The notes under the pieces: model-generated
Seen by the model: only the letters and a program-made list of their open reading frames with translations
Databases searched by the model: none
Told to the model about the DNA's origin: nothing
Shown: piece after piece, positions 11,434-23,231 of the stretch
How the letters are laid out: every line of letters begins with the position of its first letter
Position numbering within the stretch: position 1 is the first letter of the stretch
Origin: Eudorina sp. 2006-703-Eu-15
Taxonomy: Eukaryota; Chlorophyta; Chlorophyceae; Chlamydomonadales; Volvocaceae
Assembly (NCBI GenBank): GCA_003117195.1
Contig: BDSI01000003.1
Location: 1,783,073 to 1,847,072, forward strand
DNA: 64,000 nt
Direction: 5' to 3'
Position numbers and translations under genes: made by a program

Positions 11434-12222
11434 TATAGGGCCCAGGGCCATAGTCCCATAAATCTGACGGGGCTCGCTCTCCCCGCCTGCCCTATACACC
11501 CTACACGCTCAGCCGTCCCTCCGGGTATAGAACCTCTACGAGTGCTAGGTTGGGCAATACTGATATCCCCGGAGGGGCTGTAGACCCAACCCACCAAGCC
11601 GTCCTACGCCGTCCACGATCTCAGCAGCATATAACACAGCACAGGGCAGGGCAGGGAAGAGCAGGGAGGTCCGTACCGACCCAACGGTCATCAACTAACC
11701 GACCTGGTGCGTGAAACCCGGGTGCGCGCGATCACATGTCGCAGGGCGCTCGCTCATCGAATTCATTCTGCGCGTCCGTCTGTAGGTCCGTAAGTCTGCT
11801 CGCCCGGCAGCGCATCGATGCATCGGAATCGTACTCGTACTTTCCGACACGTTAACATGGATTCATCAAAGATGGGGACCCGATGGACCCTAAGTCCCGA
11901 TCCGGGCGTCCCAACGGGCCCAGATACGGCAGCTCGTCGGCGCCTCAGCTCATCAATGATGTTATAGTGGAGCCCTTGGTGGTGTGTAGGGACTTGTTCG
12001 CCCTCGAGCGAATGAGTTAGTCGGTCAGTCGATGCTCGATATTCGATAGTGGCGGCCGCAGTGTCGCTTGGCAGCGTCCACTCGCGGAGGCAGGGGCAGG
12101 ATAGGTTCCGGCGGGCTCCGGCGGCCCGCTGGCTGCCCCGCGCCCTCTCACCTTCAATTGTTTCCATCAGATGAGGCCGCTGGCTGCGATATCATTAAGA
12201 TGTTACTGCGATGGGCTCTGGG

Positions 12223-12474
12223 GATCGAGACAGGGTGGCTATCTTATTTTGCAGAGTATCTACGGCCGGAGATACTCCTCGCCCAATCGTGCTGAAAGTA
12301 TCTGTCGGAGGGAGCTTTTGCCGGCATTTTATCTACTCAAGGGGGCTTTTCCCCGCGCGAGAGGCCATGAGTATCTAAAACCTCATTTTTCTCCCGAGGG
12401 AAAGTATCTATCAAAACTCAAGATTTTCGGCCGAATATATATTCATATCTTAAGATAGCCACCCTGGATCGAGA
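12223..12474. mobile_element. hAT-type MITE with 8-bp target site duplication
   Basis: The element spans 12231-12466 (236 bases). Its terminal inverted repeats CAGGGTGGCTATCTTA (12231-12246) and TAAGATAGCCACCCTG (12451-12466) are exact complements over 16 bases. Both ends are flanked by the same 8 bases, GATCGAGA (12223-12230 and 12467-12474). An 8-bp duplication and CAGGG termini are typical of hAT transposons. The interior has no coding capacity but repeats AGTATCT or its complement at least five times, like the subterminal transposase sites of hAT elements. The exact duplication and perfect termini suggest a fairly recent insertion. Confidence 0.93.
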
Positions 12475-14121
12475 GCTGCAAGCAGCAGCTCGCCCGCTGA
12501 CGGCGGCTGCCACGCCTGCTTCCCGGCTGTATCTGCACACCTCGTATCACGCGCGCGGGTCGTCCTGGGTTGCCGTCGCGGAGTGGGGCCTGGGGGGCCG
12601 GGCACGCGCAGGGCTGGCGTCGACTGATGTCAGTAGCTTCGTCTACGGCAGGTGCCCGGAAGAGGCAGGAGAACTTGCAGCGCGGTTGCGTAGCCTGCGA
12701 GCACTCACGACATGACCCGGTGGAAGAAATGCAAATGGATGTGGACACAACAAACTTATAGTAAAATCGTTGTTGGATGTAAGGCAGTTGCCTGTCCGTG
12801 TGTGCGTGATCGGGACATGGAGCGACTGTATGTACTGGGCCGACCAGGTCTCGGCACTCGTTTTTGCTTGTCAGGAGATAAACTGAAAGATACGGAAAGA
12901 TGTGTGTACCATGGACGGCAAACGCAATAGCACAAGTCGCCGCGCGCAGAAAAATCACATACCTCTTTGTCGTGCTTGTCGGGCTACCCGTACTGTACGT
13001 CAAGCTGTAGCAAGGAGGCACCGACCGGGCAAGGTCTGCCCGTGCGATGTCATGCAGGCCATGGCGGGCAAAACCGAAATGAGCTCCAACCTTTCGCGGA
13101 GCCATCTAAATGATGTATATGCGTGCTGCAAGAAATCCTCTGTAAACTGCCGGGAGACGAGTTCATCATAATCCTTTCCGAGAAGTGTTTGTGAAGAACT
13201 GGATCACACAAGAACATCAAGTATTTATTAAGAAACTAACTACCTGTTCAAATCGGACAAGAATCAAGTGCTCACTATCTGCCGCACCTTTAAGGGAGAT
13301 GCACAATTGAATGCAACGGATGTCTTAAAGGTATAAAAATCTGCTGTCAGCGTTTGAGCATAACCACCAGCAGCAGTAGTCGCACAGATTAAGCAAAGTA
13401 GGAGACACAGGGCAATTAACCTTGTAATCAATCGATTAGGACAAATACAGAGGAAATGCAAGGCTGGTGCTGCTTCCCGAAAGGTGCGGCGTTCCGAAAC
13501 GAAATGCCGCCGCCACCGGAGCTTTTTTTGGACACTTGCAACGCTGAAATTTTAACAATCTTGATGTAGCACAGCACGTTAGATAAGAACAAAAGCCTGC
13601 GACCAAGCCGTTATGATGTTTTCCTGTCTTAGATGATGACACCTCAGATTAGCTAATGCTTGCTAAAGCGTGATCCATCTCGCAGCGATAGCAAAATGGT
13701 TGTCTGCAGCCAACCTGTTGCAGCTTGCCTGGCGCAGGCGGGCGACTACCGCAGCTACCTGTCATCAAGTCGGTACGGGGTGTACGGCCAGACCGCGTCC
13801 AGAAAACAGTCCATGTACATGTACGGTTCGAACATGAGCCAAGTCTACTTAGTTCACATTGTCCACCAGTTGCAGCAAGGTATTGACGCTACCCTTCAGT
13901 GCTGTATGAATTGGGGGTGTTACTGTCTTTGCGAGATAATAAAACCGTAGGACTTCCTGCTCCGGTGCACATCACGGTGCGGGGGATGAATTCAGCCTGA
14001 AGTAAGCTAGCATAATAAATAATTGGTTACTATCAATTAAATAGAAAGATTGCGCAATCGTTGATGTTAAATCGGTTCCGGTTCACAGGCAGAGCGCCAT
14101 CACTACTGCTTCAACGCATCC
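12475..14121. other. AT-richer upstream region of the second HRGP gene
   Basis: Composition drops in GC from about 13190 onward. There is no complete gene. An open segment at about 13677-13889 (+) contains MYMYGSNMSQVYLV and a possible donor at CAGCAAG|GTATTG; it weakly recalls the YGSN segment of pherophorin domains but stands alone. The remainder is likely promoter and 5' flank. Confidence 0.35.
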
Positions 14122-16826
14122 ATGGCTGGCATAAAGCTATGTAGTCTATGGCGGCCTGCTCTTCTGGTCTTCATCTTGTTACATCAAATCGGAGGTGGGT
14201 TGAGCTTCCGCACAAACGAGCCTTGGCCATGTTACTCATGCAGTGTAGGTCTTGCGCCATCGCCGCGAGGCATTCAATGCAACGCACATTGAATTGATTG
14301 ATTTACCTGTTTTCACCTGCCCCATTCGTGCTGAAGTCCGAGAAGAAGCCAACAATCGACCATCCTGCCGCATCTTGCTTCCTGAGAAATCTCCGACCGC
14401 CGTCCCGGGCACGGGACTCCTTGAACCACGAGCAGCCGGCCTCATCCCATCACGCAACATTACAGCACAGCACAACGCATAGCACGTCGTCCATGTCAAA
14501 ACTTGAAATCCACGTACGTTGCCATCCCCTCCTACGCTACGTTTCGCCATGTCGCCACTTCCACCCTACATGTCCCACCTTTGTCCGTACATGTCCGCAC
14601 GCGTGCGCACCCGCGCACCTCCCCCGACAGGCTGCCGCGCGCTCCCTTTCAGTGTGGGCCTTATCGACCCAAATGACGACCTGATCGATTCGGAGCCGGA
14701 CGCACCACCCGCCACGCCCGAGGTGGTGGGCTACTTCGTATGGTCGCCGCCTCCCACCTACCCGCCGCCGACGTTGCCCTCCTCGCCGGACCCACCACCC
14801 TCAAACCCACCGAGCCCAAGCCCGCCACCGCCGCCGCCGCCACCGCCGCCGCCGTCGCCGCCGCCGCCGCCGCCGTCGCCAACACCGCCGTCGCCAACAC
14901 CGCCGCCGCCGTCACCGCCGTCGCCATCGCCGCCGTCGCCGCCGCCACCGTCGCCGTCACCTCCAGCCCCCCGGCCCCCACCACCGTCGCCCAAACCACC
15001 GCCACCTGTCAGGAGTCCCCCGTCTCCCCGGCCATCACCTCCCAGCCCGCCCAGCCCCGCGCCAAAACCGCCCAGCCCGCCACCGCCCAACCCGCCACCG
15101 CCTAGCCCACCGCCGCCCAACCCGCCGCCGCCGAGCCCACCACCGCCCAACCCGCCGCCGCCGAGCCCACCACCGCCAAACCCGCCGCCGCCAAACCCGC
15201 CGCCGCCAAGCCCGCGGCCCCCGCGGCCACGGCCACCGAGCCCTCCCTCTCCAGCGCCCTCGCCGCCTCCGCCGCCGCCCTCCCCGCCTCCCAGCAGTCC
15301 ACCACCGCCACCGCCACCGCCTCCACCTCCTCCATCGCCGTCGCCTCCATCCCCAAACCCCCCTCCCCCAAGCCCCGGCCCCCGCGACCCAGCCCTCCGC
15401 GCCCGCCACCGCCCAGCCCGCCGCCGCCGTCCCCGCCGCCCTCACCACCCCCATCGCCGCCTCCGCCACCGCCCTCCCCGCCTCCGCCGCCGCCCTCCCC
15501 GCCTCCAAACCATCCCCCTCCACCGCCGCCACCGCCTCCACCTCCTCCATCGCCGACGCCTCCATCACCAAACCCCCCTCCCCCCAGCCCCCGACCCCCG
15601 CGCCCAAGCCCTAATCCTCCGCGCCCGCCACCGCCCAGCCCCCCGCCGCCGCCCCCACCGCCTTCACCCTCGCCACCGCCGCCGCCGCCGCCCTCCCCAA
15701 GACCACCTCCGCGGCTGCCGCCTTCTCCCCGACCGTCACCTCCCCCCTCTCCCCCGCCCCCGCCCTCCCCGCCGCCACCACCGTCTCCCCTCCGCCCAGC
15801 CCGCAGCCTCCGAACCCCCCGCCGCCCCGCCCACCGCCCCCCTCTCCCCGCCCCTCGCCACCCATTCCGCCTCGCCGCGCCGTCCCGCCGCCGCCCAACC
15901 CGCCGCCGCCCAGCCCACCGCCCCCGGCTCCACCGCCGCCCAGCCCGCCGCCCCCGGCCCCGCCGCCACCGAGCCCGCCACCTCCCAACCCGCCACCCCC
16001 CAGCCCGTCGCCGCCGGAACCGTCGCCGCCCAGCCCCAAGCCGCCCAGCCCACGACCTCCCCGGCCCCCTCGGCCGCCGCCGCGTCCTCCCCGGCCGCCG
16101 TCGTCGGTAAGCCCGCGCGCAATATAACCCGGTATATATATATATATATACACCCGGTATATATATATATATATATATATGTAGGTACCCGGTATATATA
16201 CAATATAATATATATGTATAAGTACACAGGGAATAGGGACCAACGATGGGAAAGACGACGCACGGGACCTCGCTCGGAGCGGATGGAAGGGGGGTCGTCC
16301 CGCCTCCCCGTCACGTCACGTCTCTTCATCCACGCTTTGGATGGCGCGCCCGGCGTAGTCGCCGACGCATCCGAGGAATACACCGAGTAACCGACCGACT
16401 GACTTGACCTTTACAGGCAACAAAGCACGGTAGCGCCCGACACGCGGAACCCCACCCCTTGCATGTAGTAGTACCGTTACAGTGTGGATAGGCTTCCGGG
16501 CCCTGTCTAAGGGTTTAGGGCATGTGTCCCCCGCCGCCCGCCACCCGCCGCCACCCGTGCACTGCATGAATAAATAAATAAATAAATAAATAAAAAATAT
16601 ATAACTAAATAAGTAAGTAAATAAATAAATAAGTAAATAAATAAATAAGTAAATAAATAAATAAATAAACGTTACAGCGGACCCCGATCGAAAAGCGGAT
16701 CAACGGTATGTACACATCCGTGCGCTGCAGGTGACGGGCGCCGGCCTGGACGGGTTCGGGGACTATGACGCCGTGTTCAGTTACGACTACTACGACACGC
16801 GCCGTCATCTCCGGCGGCAGCTCTAA
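14122..16826 (+). CDS. Secreted proline-rich wall/matrix glycoprotein 2 (paralogue of gene 1)
   Basis: Exon 1 (14122-14194) encodes a signal peptide, MAGIKLCSLWRPALLVFILL, and ends at GGAG|GTGGGT in phase 1, exactly like the paralogue at 6282. The proline-rich exon runs 14631-16106: it opens with an acidic lead (IDPNDDLIDSEPDAPPATP, then YFVW), followed by about 1.3 kb of PPSP, PPPNPPPPS and RPPRP repeats, and ends at TCGTCG|GTAAGC. The last exon, 16731-16826, encodes TGAGLDGFGDYD then RRHLRRQL and TAA; its tail resembles that of the paralogue, which has no intron at this point. Exons between 14195 and 14630 are unresolved; SMSKLEIHV|GTACGT at about 14490-14514 resembles a pherophorin core block. 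Start and end frames of the proline-rich exon differ, with a likely slip near 15380. Probably an extracellular-matrix HRGP. Confidence 0.7.
16130..16220. repeat. TA-rich microsatellite
   Basis: Runs of TATATATA separated by CCCGG or ACCCGG, in the last intron of the second HRGP gene, shortly after its donor site at 16107. Confidence 0.9.
16465..16517 (-). repeat. 53-bp repeat end, identical to 24880-24932
   Basis: Contains ACAGTGTGGATAGGCTTCCG and GGGCCCTGTCTAAGGGTTTA. The same 53 bases end the SINE-like element at 24880-25275. Read on the minus strand both copies end in GTACTACTAC, so this looks like the 3' end of a short retroelement, here heavily 5' truncated. Confidence 0.7.
16566..16672. 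repeat. TAAA/TAAG tetranucleotide repeat
   Basis: About 100 bases of AAATA and AAGTA units in the last intron of the second HRGP gene. Just after it comes CGTTACAGCGGACCCC, a version of the module found at the ends of the SINE-like repeats. Confidence 0.9.
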
Positions 16827-18136
16827 GAGTTTAGACGGCCGCGGCAGCGCGCCTGCTGGCCCAGGAGCTCTATCTATATGTGCACGTCCAGCACCCAGAC
16901 TCGCGCCGTCCGTGGTCCGTCCCCGTCGACGACGGCTGCTGTAGATAGCGCTACGGTAGGCGGCGGGCGGTCAGCGGCACCGGCACACCTACCTCGGCCC
17001 CGCCAGCCGAGTCCCAGTGGGGGACCCCCCCTGGGGCTGCTGATGCAGCCCCAGCGGCGCACCCCGACAGCGCCGATACACACACCCGACAGCCCCAGCT
17101 AGCAGCCCCGATACGGTAAACCGCAACAGCGGCGCGCGATAGACCCAATCGACCCCGGCGGGAGGTAGCACATTGGACTTGTGGAGGCGGCGCGCCGTCG
17201 GCTGCGGCGCCTTCACGCATCATTCCAGGCTGCTGCCGGGGTGGCTGGCTGGCTGGCTGGCTGGCATTCTAGATAGAGAGGGAGTCCTAGGGTCCTGGAG
17301 TCCTGGACCGCTACGAGTCCAGAGGCCCGGGTGTTTCGAGAGAGATGCGGACGGGGACGGGGAGGTGGGTGGAGCTGTGGACGGCGTGAAGGGTCGGAGG
17401 CATGCAGCCGTCAGGAGAACCTCCAGCCAACAGCCAGCCACCGTTGGGGAAAGTTCGTTGCCACGGCAACGGCCACCGTTAGTGGCCGCTGGTCCACTGA
17501 CGCGCTGCCGGGCGGGCACAATAACGTACGTCTTAGGTACGTTTAGCGCATGTGGTGCTGGAGGAGCCCCCCACGTGACCCGACCGTCGCAGCATTCACT
17601 TGTGTTTTGGTAGGTCCGTCGCCGCCCTTGTGTACGGCAAGGCAAGGCAAGGCCAAGACGCGATTAATTCTAGCCCTAGGAATCAAGCTTATTACGGCTT
17701 GCCATCCCGCAGTTCATTGCAATTATTCCTGTCGTGCGATTGATGTGATTGATGTGTTATTGCTTGCCGCGGCGACGTTGCTCAGGCAACCAACGGTTAT
17801 AAGTTTTTGATTAGTACGGCGATCAGCTGTACGACATCTGTTGATTGTACGGTGTTTATCCGGTACGTAGTGATGGTGTGTGGCGGCTGGAAGACCGCTG
17901 CGGGCCGCACTGGCGCGCGCGAGGAGACGTGGGGCCGGGATAGCGGATAGGGGTATATGAGGGCTCGTTAGGGCGCCTGACACAATACACACACGGCTTA
18001 ATTCACCTGTAGTCGATTGCGGTGGTCCAAGTCACGTGGGGGGCCTCCTGTCAGGACCCCGTAACCAGCAGGAGACCACACCCACGACCCACCCGATATA
18101 CAGTGGGCAATAGGGAGAATAGGCGGTGGCGGCAGC

Positions 18137-18236
18137 GCGGGGTGTAACCCGGCGTTACACCCCGGCGGGTTACAGTTCATACGCCCCAATCAGCGACCGC
18201 GCGTTTTACTGCACGGGTTGGTGCAGTGCGGTCGCT
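18137..18236. repeat. Two adjacent inverted repeats
   Basis: GGTGTAACCCGGCGTTACACC near 18141 has an 8-bp perfect stem and 5-base loop. About 30 bases on, CAGCGACCGC pairs with GCGGTCGCTG (10 bp), enclosing a second nested pair CTGCAC/GTGCAG. These could form hairpins in RNA or be foldback-element ends. No gene is adjacent on either strand. Confidence 0.7.
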
Positions 18237-18871
18237 GCTGTGGGCAGCGGACGTGCTCATGGTTGGGATCGCGTTGTGTCGCTGGCTGCGGAAGGCTCCG
18301 TCCCGCTTTCGTTCCACGGTGGTGTTGCAGCAGTACGGTAGCGCTGGCGGCGTGCGTGAGTGCGTGGCCTCCGCCCCGGGGACTCCATCCGATCCTCCAT
18401 GGCTGATGATTGGCTGCGCATAGCCGTTGATTGATTGGCTGGCTTGTGGGCCTTGTGGGCAGGGGCTGCGTGCACGAAATGATCTCCGTACCGTACCTCT
18501 GTTCCGCGCTTTATTAGGTAGATAGACCTCGCCGCGAACGCAGTGCGTGCAAGCCAGCTACCTGACGGGTTGAGTGAGGGAGGTGAGGTCGTGAGGATGG
18601 CCGCGCGCCTGGGAGACCGACAGGTGTAGTCAGCAGCTGAGGCTGAGGTGGCGCGTGGGTGGCGTAACAGCCAGTGGGCACTGGGCGGTCCAAAAGCGTC
18701 CCGGGGTCCCCGAAGGGGGCCCCGCCCCACGCCTGTAACACGGCGCGGCCAGAGGCTTCTCACTCGACATGTTGTGCGGGGACCGTAATCAGGATTTACG
18801 CCGTAACCGGGCGTTACAACTAACGCCCCTGCTGTCAGCACATGTAGCGGTGCGAGGAAACGACGGCGTTT

Positions 18872-19050
18872 GAGAACGGGGTGGTTCCGTGGTAGTGTGG
18901 GCCCGGGGCGTGTTTCGGTGCACTTGTGGAGCCTGTCCGGAGCGCCATGGTGGCGCCAGTTCGTTTAGGCAGTGTTTGGTGAAGAAGCCTCGGCTGTCGC
19001 CGTTGGCGGTGTCACCGATGACCCGCGGGGTCCACTGTAACATCCTTAAT
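18872..19050 (+). repeat. SINE-like interspersed repeat, copy 3
   Basis: Close match to 2985-3180 over the whole length, including GTGGTTCCGTGGTAGTGTGG, the body TGGAGCCTGTCCGGAGCGCC, and GGGGTCCACTGTAACATCC followed by TTAATAG. The short tail and few differences suggest both copies come from the same active family. Confidence 0.7.
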
Positions 19051-20484
19051 AGCAAAGTTTGAGAGTGACGAGCATGTCCGTGCCGTGCACAGCAAATGGA
19101 CAAAGCAAGCAACCCACGCTTGCGTGACGATAACGAAGCAGGACTGTACGGGAAAAACATCGGGGGAAATGAGCGCCTGCGGGGGGCTTACTGGGTGAGG
19201 CCTACCTGAAGGTGGGGCCCATCAGCGTTCAGCACGCCGTCTACCGGTGCAGTCTGGGTTTTTATGTATATGTTGCATTGACAAGGTGCGCAGGTTAGGC
19301 GTTGTGTTTCGACGCTTCGGACTGCCGGCAGCTGCGGTCCACTGTCAGCGTTCGCTGGCGCACGCTGTGCAAGGTGCTACGGCTTTTGGCGCCCCGCTAC
19401 GGTAATGCCAAAAGTAAAACCTGTGTCAGCAGCGGAAAGGCTTTCAAGACGCTCTCCAATACAGGGCTATTCCAATTCCATAAAGGCTTTCGCAGGTTTT
19501 CGCCAACTCTTGTGTTGTTTCTCTTTTGACCTGTTATGACGAAGGTTATGTCGAGTCTTCCGTTATGTCGAGTCTTCCGACGCTGGGGCCGCAGCAATTT
19601 CCACGTTGTTCGAGCCTGCAAAAGTTCTTGAAATATATCTGCAAGAAGCATGCCCAAAGCTGTTTGTCGCCCGGCGAGAAGCCGCTCTGAGCCACTGTCC
19701 GTCGCGTCTGGGTTGAGAAGCTGCCAGTCATCTTCAAAATTTTAGCCGTTAGTTTTATTTGTCACCTTTATTATTACAAATGTAGCATAGCACCATTGTT
19801 GACGTGCCGCACTGCCTTTGTTTGAACGATCGTAAATAAAGCACAGGGGCCTCGGGGCCTCGCGTGCAAATCTTCCGAGCAACATTACATCGCGATCAAG
19901 GATGTACAAATAAAAAACTGTGAATCGACCCGGAGGGAGCACTTAATAAAGGTGAGGTAGGGGTCCAACGAAACCCTCCCTACCTACCTGCCCCGGTCCT
20001 TGGGGCATTTTGAGGGGGGCTGCGGTGATCCAGTCATCCCCCCCTGCCAGCCAGCCAGTCATCCCCCCCTGCTAGGCGGGCTCCAAGGGGCACGAACCGC
20101 AACTGCTGCTGTGCAGTGTCAGTGCGTAAGCTTGGCTGGGCTTACCCATTACCGTGTCCTCCACAGTTGAGCTTCTGTTGAGGATACGGTATTGGGTAGG
20201 GCCACCCAAGTATGCAGTGTGTGGTTATGCAAACTAAGTACGTAACCGTTACAAGGTGGACCCGTATACCGACCGGATGGCCCTAGCGGGGTCCACTGCA
20301 ACACCATCATTGGTAATATTGATGCGGTGCCCAGCGCGAGAACATATTATGATTAGGGATGGTACAGCGGACCCCGCGGGTCATCGTGAACATATACGGG
20401 AACAGCGTAGGTCCAGATGGCTGCAGCCAGTACCGGTCCCCATCCTTCCGGCCGCATCACCTATATCTCCACCTGTTCCCGGCT

Positions 20485-23160
20485 TCACGGCTGCCGCGCC
20501 TGCGCCCAAACCAGCAGCGTCTTCAGCTCCTCGACCTCCCGCCGCTGCCGCTCCGCCATCCCCGTCCAGCCGCGAACGACCGAAGTCCAGGAGCACGCAG
20601 CGCAGCTGCGTGCCGGTGCCGGTGCCGGCGCCGGTGGCGGTGGCGGTGGTGGTGGCGGCGCCCTGCCCGCCGGCCCCGCCGGCCTCACAGTCCCCGCTTT
20701 CCTCGCCCCTGGAGCCGACCCCGCCCACAGCACCGGCGGCCCCCGCCGGCGGCGCCGGCGGCGCCGTCGCAGCCGCCTGTACCACCAGAATATTCGCCAG
20801 CCGCACGTCGCCGTGAACAAAACCCGGGCAGGCGGCCTGCGCCGCCTCCAGCACCTGCAGCGCCGCCGCCGCCACCGCCGCCGGAATCGGGCGCGACAGG
20901 CTCGACAGCTGCCGGCCGCCGGCCACCCGCCGCGTCGCGAGAAACTTGATGCCAAAGTCCACGTCGCCCCAGGCCAGCAGCTCCGGCACGTGCTGCCCCT
21001 GGAGCGCCTCCAGAGCCGCGTAGGCCGCCACCTCATGGTTGTACGCTTTCAGGCCCCAGTAGTCCGGCCCCAGCAGTTTAATGACGCTCTCCACGCCGTC
21101 ACACGTGCCCTCCATCACCCGGCCCTCGCTGCCGACGCATATGTCGTCCCAGACGCGCAGGAGCACGCGGGATGGCCGTTCGCGCACAGCAGCAGCCGTA
21201 TTTGCCGTTGCTGTTGCCGGCGGCGGTGCAGCCGCCGCCGTCACCGCCGCCGCCGCCAGCGGCTGCGGTGCCGCCGTGGCCGCGTCTGGTTCTTGAGCCA
21301 CCGCCGCCCGTCCGAGCTCCTGCCCCCTGTACGGCGCAATCGAGTACGGAGCAAGTACGGCGCGTGGACATGGGGACAGTAAACAATCATGCGCGTGTGT
21401 AACCGACATGTAGAAATATAATAAATATATAAGCAACATGCTCTTGGATGTGTGAGCACAAGTCCCGACACGCACGCATGATGTACATGATGCAGTCTGA
21501 AGGCCGCACGCCGCTGCAGGCAAATGGTGGGCACTTGTGTTGTGGGCACTTGCAGGCGGTGGGCACTTGTGTTGTTTGCATACCCGTGTGCAGCTGCGAC
21601 GATGGGCAGGGGAATGAACAAACTGCGGGTAGGCGCCTGACGGGAAGGAAGGCAGGGTCGATGCCCTTAAGTTCTTTCGGCACTCCAGATCGTCCGCTTG
21701 GACACACAAACACACATTGCTAACTACACAGAGTCGGGGCGTTTGAGTATTACAAAATAAACCTAAACTCGGTAAAACTTAAACCGCAGACACTCGCAGT
21801 GAACGACTTACGGTGTAGCGCTGCACAACTCGCGAGAGCCTGGGTCCGTTCCCGCAACTGGCGCCCCACTGCCGCTGCTGCTGCCATCACCACCGCCAAC
21901 GCTAACGCCAACGCCGTCATCGCTGCCGCCGCCGCCGCTGCCGCTGCCACAGCCGCCGTCCGCAGCCCGGCCAAAGTCAGTCGGGGGCATATCCACACCC
22001 ATCTGATGTCGCTGCAGCTGCTCCGGGCGGCGGGAGGCGTTGCGCAGCAGCGCCAGCCACTGCAGAAACGTCAGGGCGCCGTACACAGTCGCCCGACTGC
22101 TGCGCTCAGCATCACCTGGCGCCGACGTCGCCGCACTGGCATTGGTGGTGGCAGTTGTGGCAGTTGTGGCAGTTGAGGCAGTTGTGGCAGTAGTCGTGTC
22201 CATGAAGGCGTCAGATATGTACAGCAGGTCACGGCGGTTGGCCGGGCAGTACACCAGCCACGTGGCGAAATAGCACGAGATGAGGCCGTAGCACGTGTCC
22301 CCGGCAATCATGTACGTGTATATCTGCAGGACGACGTGAGTACGGCACGCCCGCCGGGAAAATGGTGAGGAAACGAGGTGGAGATGTCTGAATCGGCCCA
22401 TGCATGACAGTACGACCGTGTACGACATACACACCAAGTGCGAACGGTCAAATAAAGGCCATGGGTAGGCCAGTATCCATATGCAGAGTCAACTCGCCGC
22501 CCGCCGTCTGCAATCCTGCTGTTGGAAGCTTCTGCAGGATTGATTGCAGGCGGGCGGGTTCGTTGACTGACTGAGGCGGCGCCCATGCAATGAGGCAGTG
22601 CTCGGGACAACAGGGAACATGCATGTCTGAACCGTGCTCCGAGTCGCCGGATATCCGGATGTCCGGCGACTCAAAAGTAAGGCAAGCACTCACCCAAACG
22701 AAGCATGCAAGGCAACGAAGGATGCCTGCCCACACTGCCCACACCGCTGCCCACACTAAACCCACACTAAACCCACAGCTCCCCGGTCCCGACTCGCGCG
22801 CACTTAACCCCACCTGACTGATGAACGCTCTCGCGCCCTCCTGTGAAGGGTTTCTAGGGTTTTAGTTAAAGGCTTTACAAGGTTTTACAGGGTTTCGCCC
22901 CACCTGGCTGATGGCCGCCCGCGCCATCCTGTGGTGGTCGTGCAGGGCGCAGTTCCACGCCACGAGCAGGTCAATCGGCCGTCTGCCCTGGTCCGTCGTG
23001 AGCTTCAAAGCGGTCTGCACCTCACCCACACACACGTAAAACCGCTGCGGGCGCCGCAGCTGCTCGGGCGCGGGGTGCGGCGCCTCCTCCTCCACCAAAG
23101 CCGCCGGTGCTGCTCCCTGCGGCCGCGGCTGCGACGGCGGGCGGCGGCGACTCTCCGCCG

Positions 23161-23231
<71 letters not shown>

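Larger units (their letters stand above)
9366..12222. other. Intergenic region between the two HRGP genes (left half)
   Basis: No convincing gene. It contains a reverse SINE-like copy (9660-9795), a repeat shared with 39903-39970 and 43944-44000 (10728-10800), and a duplicated palindrome (11375-11433). A short open stretch at 10979-11064 ending in ATCG|GTGAGG (residues EIEIRYIAAEGTFEYLAI) could be a stray exon, but nothing joins to it. Other open frames here are overlapping and low in quality. Confidence 0.5.
16827..20484. other. Intergenic region between HRGP 2 and the kinase-like gene
   Basis: I see no supported gene. Contents: several strong inverted repeats (18137-18236), a SINE-like copy (18872-19050), and an AT-richer stretch at about 19430-19960. 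The open frame at 19302-19529 (+) has no start context or homology I recognise. The motif GGGGTCCACTGCAACA at 20295 and its inverted partner CAGCGGACCCCGCGGGTCAT at 20366 lie about 60 bases apart. Confidence 0.5.
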
